Source: an uncultured Adlercreutzia sp.
GTDB taxonomy: Bacteria > Actinomycetota > Coriobacteriia > Coriobacteriales > Eggerthellaceae
Direction of reading: 5' to 3'
NCBI GenBank assembly: GCA_902478715.1
Contig: CABSMC010000065.1
Coordinates: forward strand, 1 to 15,919
Length of the DNA: 15,919 nt
Shown here: one piece after another, positions 14,973 to 15,919 of the stretch
Position numbering within the stretch: the first letter of the stretch is position 1
Layout: each line of letters starts with the position of its first letter
Translations under genes and position numbers: made by a program
The notes under the pieces: model-generated
What the model saw: the letters and a program-made list of their open reading frames with translations, nothing else
The model's database searches: none
What the model was told of the DNA's origin: nothing

Positions 14973-15639
14973 TGGGGGCCTCCCATCCTTCGGGCAGGGT
15001 CAGATCATGGCACTCGTTGCAGACGAGCACCTGGTTCTCGTGGGCCTTGTGGCAGTCGCCGCATTCCAAGGCCATGTCCTGATGGCTGGAATGCGGGTTG
15101 TACTTCTCGTCGTTGCCGGCGAATCCCCACAGGCCCGCGGTGATCTCGTCGAAGGACTTGCCTCCGTGGCACTCGGGACGCGCGCAGAACTCCTCGCTGG
15201 CGAACTGCTTGCCCGTGGCCAGCATGGTGCCGTCTTCGGTCATGGGATAGTTGTCGGACACCCAGGCCATTACCTCCGAGATCTGGGTCGTCAGCTCGGC
15301 GGTGTGGCAGTCGAGGCACGACTCGCCGGCCTTCGCGTGCACGGTCACGCCCAGCTGCGGGTCGCCGGAGTCGTAGGTCTCCACGTAGTAGTCCATGGGG
15401 CTGTGGCAGATGGCGTTGCAGAAGCTCGGCTGCTCGTGCCACACCCAGAACCCGGCGCCGGCCACCACGATGACGGCCGCCACCACGCCGGCGACGATCC
15501 ACCCGCGCTTGGGATGCTTCTTGGGGGCCGGTCCGCCCGTGGCCGTCGCCGAGCCGGCAGCTGCGGCCGAGCTTGTGTCCGTTGCCGGGCCCGCATGGCT
15601 CGGCGCCCCCGCGGCCCTCTTCTCTTCATCGATGCTCAT
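14962..15639 (-). CDS. Membrane-anchored pentahaem cytochrome c (NapC/NrfH- or Cgr1-like)
   Basis: 225 aa from ATG at 15639 with GGGAGG eight bases upstream. The first 45 residues are cytoplasmic, Ala/Thr-rich and end in KKHPKR. One membrane helix follows (about 47-66) and the rest is outside. Five haem-binding motifs can be seen: CNAICH at 74-79 (C-x3-CH), CLDCH at 108-112, CARPECH at 152-158 (C-x4-CH), CGDCH at 183-187 and CNECH at 197-201. The first is followed by SPMDYY, as in the NapC/NrfH quinol-side haem. The protein should carry electrons from menaquinol to the flavoprotein, whose start lies within the last codons of this gene (11-base overlap). This matches cytochrome/flavoprotein pairs such as Cgr1/Cgr2. 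Two of five motifs have unusual spacing. Haem binding at these two is likely but unproven. Confidence 0.9.
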   Translation of the reverse strand: MSIDEEKRAAGAPSHAGPATDTSSAAAAGSATATGGPAPKKHPKRGWIVAGVVAAVIVVAGAGFWVWHEQPSFCNAICHSPMDYYVETYDSGDPQLGVTVHAKAGESCLDCHTAELTTQISEVMAWVSDNYPMTEDGTMLATGKQFASEEFCARPECHGGKSFDEITAGLWGFAGNDEKYNPHSSHQDMALECGDCHKAHENQVLVCNECHDLTLPEGWEAPNVQ

Positions 15640-15712
15640 GATCGCTTCCTCCCTTCCTTGTCGTGACAGAAACGATGGCGCCCAGTGTGCGCCGCGCCGC
15701 CCCTAAAAGCTA

Positions 15713-15729
15713 TTACCCCAGCGGGGTAA
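15713..15729. promoter_or_regulatory. Perfect palindrome upstream of the cytochrome/flavoprotein operon, candidate operator
   Basis: TTACCCC and GGGGTAA are exact inverted arms around AGC. The site lies 74 bases before the cytochrome start, where an activator or repressor site would be expected. On the minus strand TTTACC partly overlaps it and could be a weak -35 with TTTAGG 17 bases on. I did not see the same palindrome elsewhere in the window. Confidence 0.5.
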
Positions 15730-15750
15730 ACTTCGCGTTTAGCCTGATAG

Positions 15751-15858
15751 GGCTGGGGGTAGGAAAGTGGGGAGGAGGGGAGGGATTGAAGGAGGGGGGA
15801 TAGAAGGTAATGGGACAGGAGGAGTTGTTGGGCGAAAGTTGAAAGAAAGAGGGGCAGC
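15751..15858. other. Purine-rich (G/A) intergenic stretch
   Basis: The plus strand is nearly all G and A with few C, quite unlike the balanced GC-rich coding DNA around it. No gene is supported here. It separates the cytochrome operon from a possible divergent gene and may reflect a leader or spacer of biased composition. Confidence 0.45.
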
Positions 15859-15862
15859 AAAT

Positions 15863-15919
15863 ATGGAAGGGCATCATGCTGCTGAATCGGTTGGCGACGA
15901 GATGAGAGCGAAAGAAGAG
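15863..15919 (+). CDS. Possible start of a plus-strand gene (partial)
   Basis: An ATG at 15863 opens 19 codons without a stop to the window edge (reads MEGHHAAESVGDEM and on), with GAGGGG eight bases upstream. The peptide is hydrophilic and not recognised. By position it would be divergent from the cytochrome/flavoprotein operon, where a regulator gene is plausible, but 19 codons cannot show that. The frame is also open upstream, with a TTG at 15839, so the start is uncertain and it may not be a gene. Confidence 0.3.
   Translation, partial: MEGHHAAESVGDEMRAKEE

Noticed and set aside
13416..15143. 575-codon plus-strand frame across the flavoprotein and cytochrome genes
   Set aside because: It is antisense to two genes with clear Tat, FAD and haem motifs; a GC-rich shadow frame.
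1..15919. CRISPR array, insertion sequence, tRNA or rRNA
   Set aside because: No regularly spaced repeats, transposase-like product, terminal repeats or RNA gene signature was seen on either strand.

Overview
The window looks like part of an anaerobic, GC-rich actinobacterial genome, most likely a gut member of the Eggerthellaceae (Eggerthella, Gordonibacter, Adlercreutzia, Slackia and relatives). This is inferred from gene content, not from a search. The signs are a dense set of Tat-exported molybdopterin and flavin reductases, multihaem cytochromes, and LuxR-type regulators fused to a polytopic membrane domain. Together they suggest an organism that lives by anaerobic respiration of many small organic electron acceptors.

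Left block (1-4951, minus strand). A promoter-like sequence at 4923-4951 precedes a tightly packed operon: a degenerate UvrD-like protein with no ATPase motifs, a 270-aa protein of unknown role that seems to hold two winged-helix units, a TorD-family molybdoenzyme chaperone, a NapG-like four-cluster ferredoxin, and a NapH-like quinol-side membrane ferredoxin that runs off the left edge. The last three form an assembly and electron-delivery set for a molybdoenzyme. The role of the first two is unknown.

Middle block (4956-11528). A membrane-bound LuxR regulator (minus strand) is divergent from a DmsABC-like operon (plus strand): a large Tat-exported molybdopterin catalytic subunit, a 4x[4Fe-4S] electron-transfer subunit and an eight-helix DmsC-like anchor. 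The 373-base divergent region between them contains inverted repeats. Electrons should pass from menaquinol through the anchor and the iron-sulfur subunit to the extracytoplasmic catalytic subunit. The substrate cannot be read from the sequence. Two strong hairpins follow the operon.

Right block (11535-15919). A second membrane LuxR regulator (minus strand) lies downstream of a minus-strand pair: a membrane-anchored pentahaem cytochrome c overlapping a Tat-exported flavoprotein reductase with a lipobox. The arrangement is like the Cgr1/Cgr2 and other flavin reductase/cytochrome pairs of Eggerthellaceae. The substrate is again unknown. A perfect 17-base palindrome lies upstream of the pair, and a 17-bp-stem hairpin lies downstream. 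The last bases are purine-rich and may hold the start of a divergent plus-strand gene.

The window therefore holds two complete orphan respiratory reductase systems, each beside its own membrane LuxR regulator, plus part of a third (Nap-like) system. No tRNA, rRNA, CRISPR array or insertion sequence was seen.
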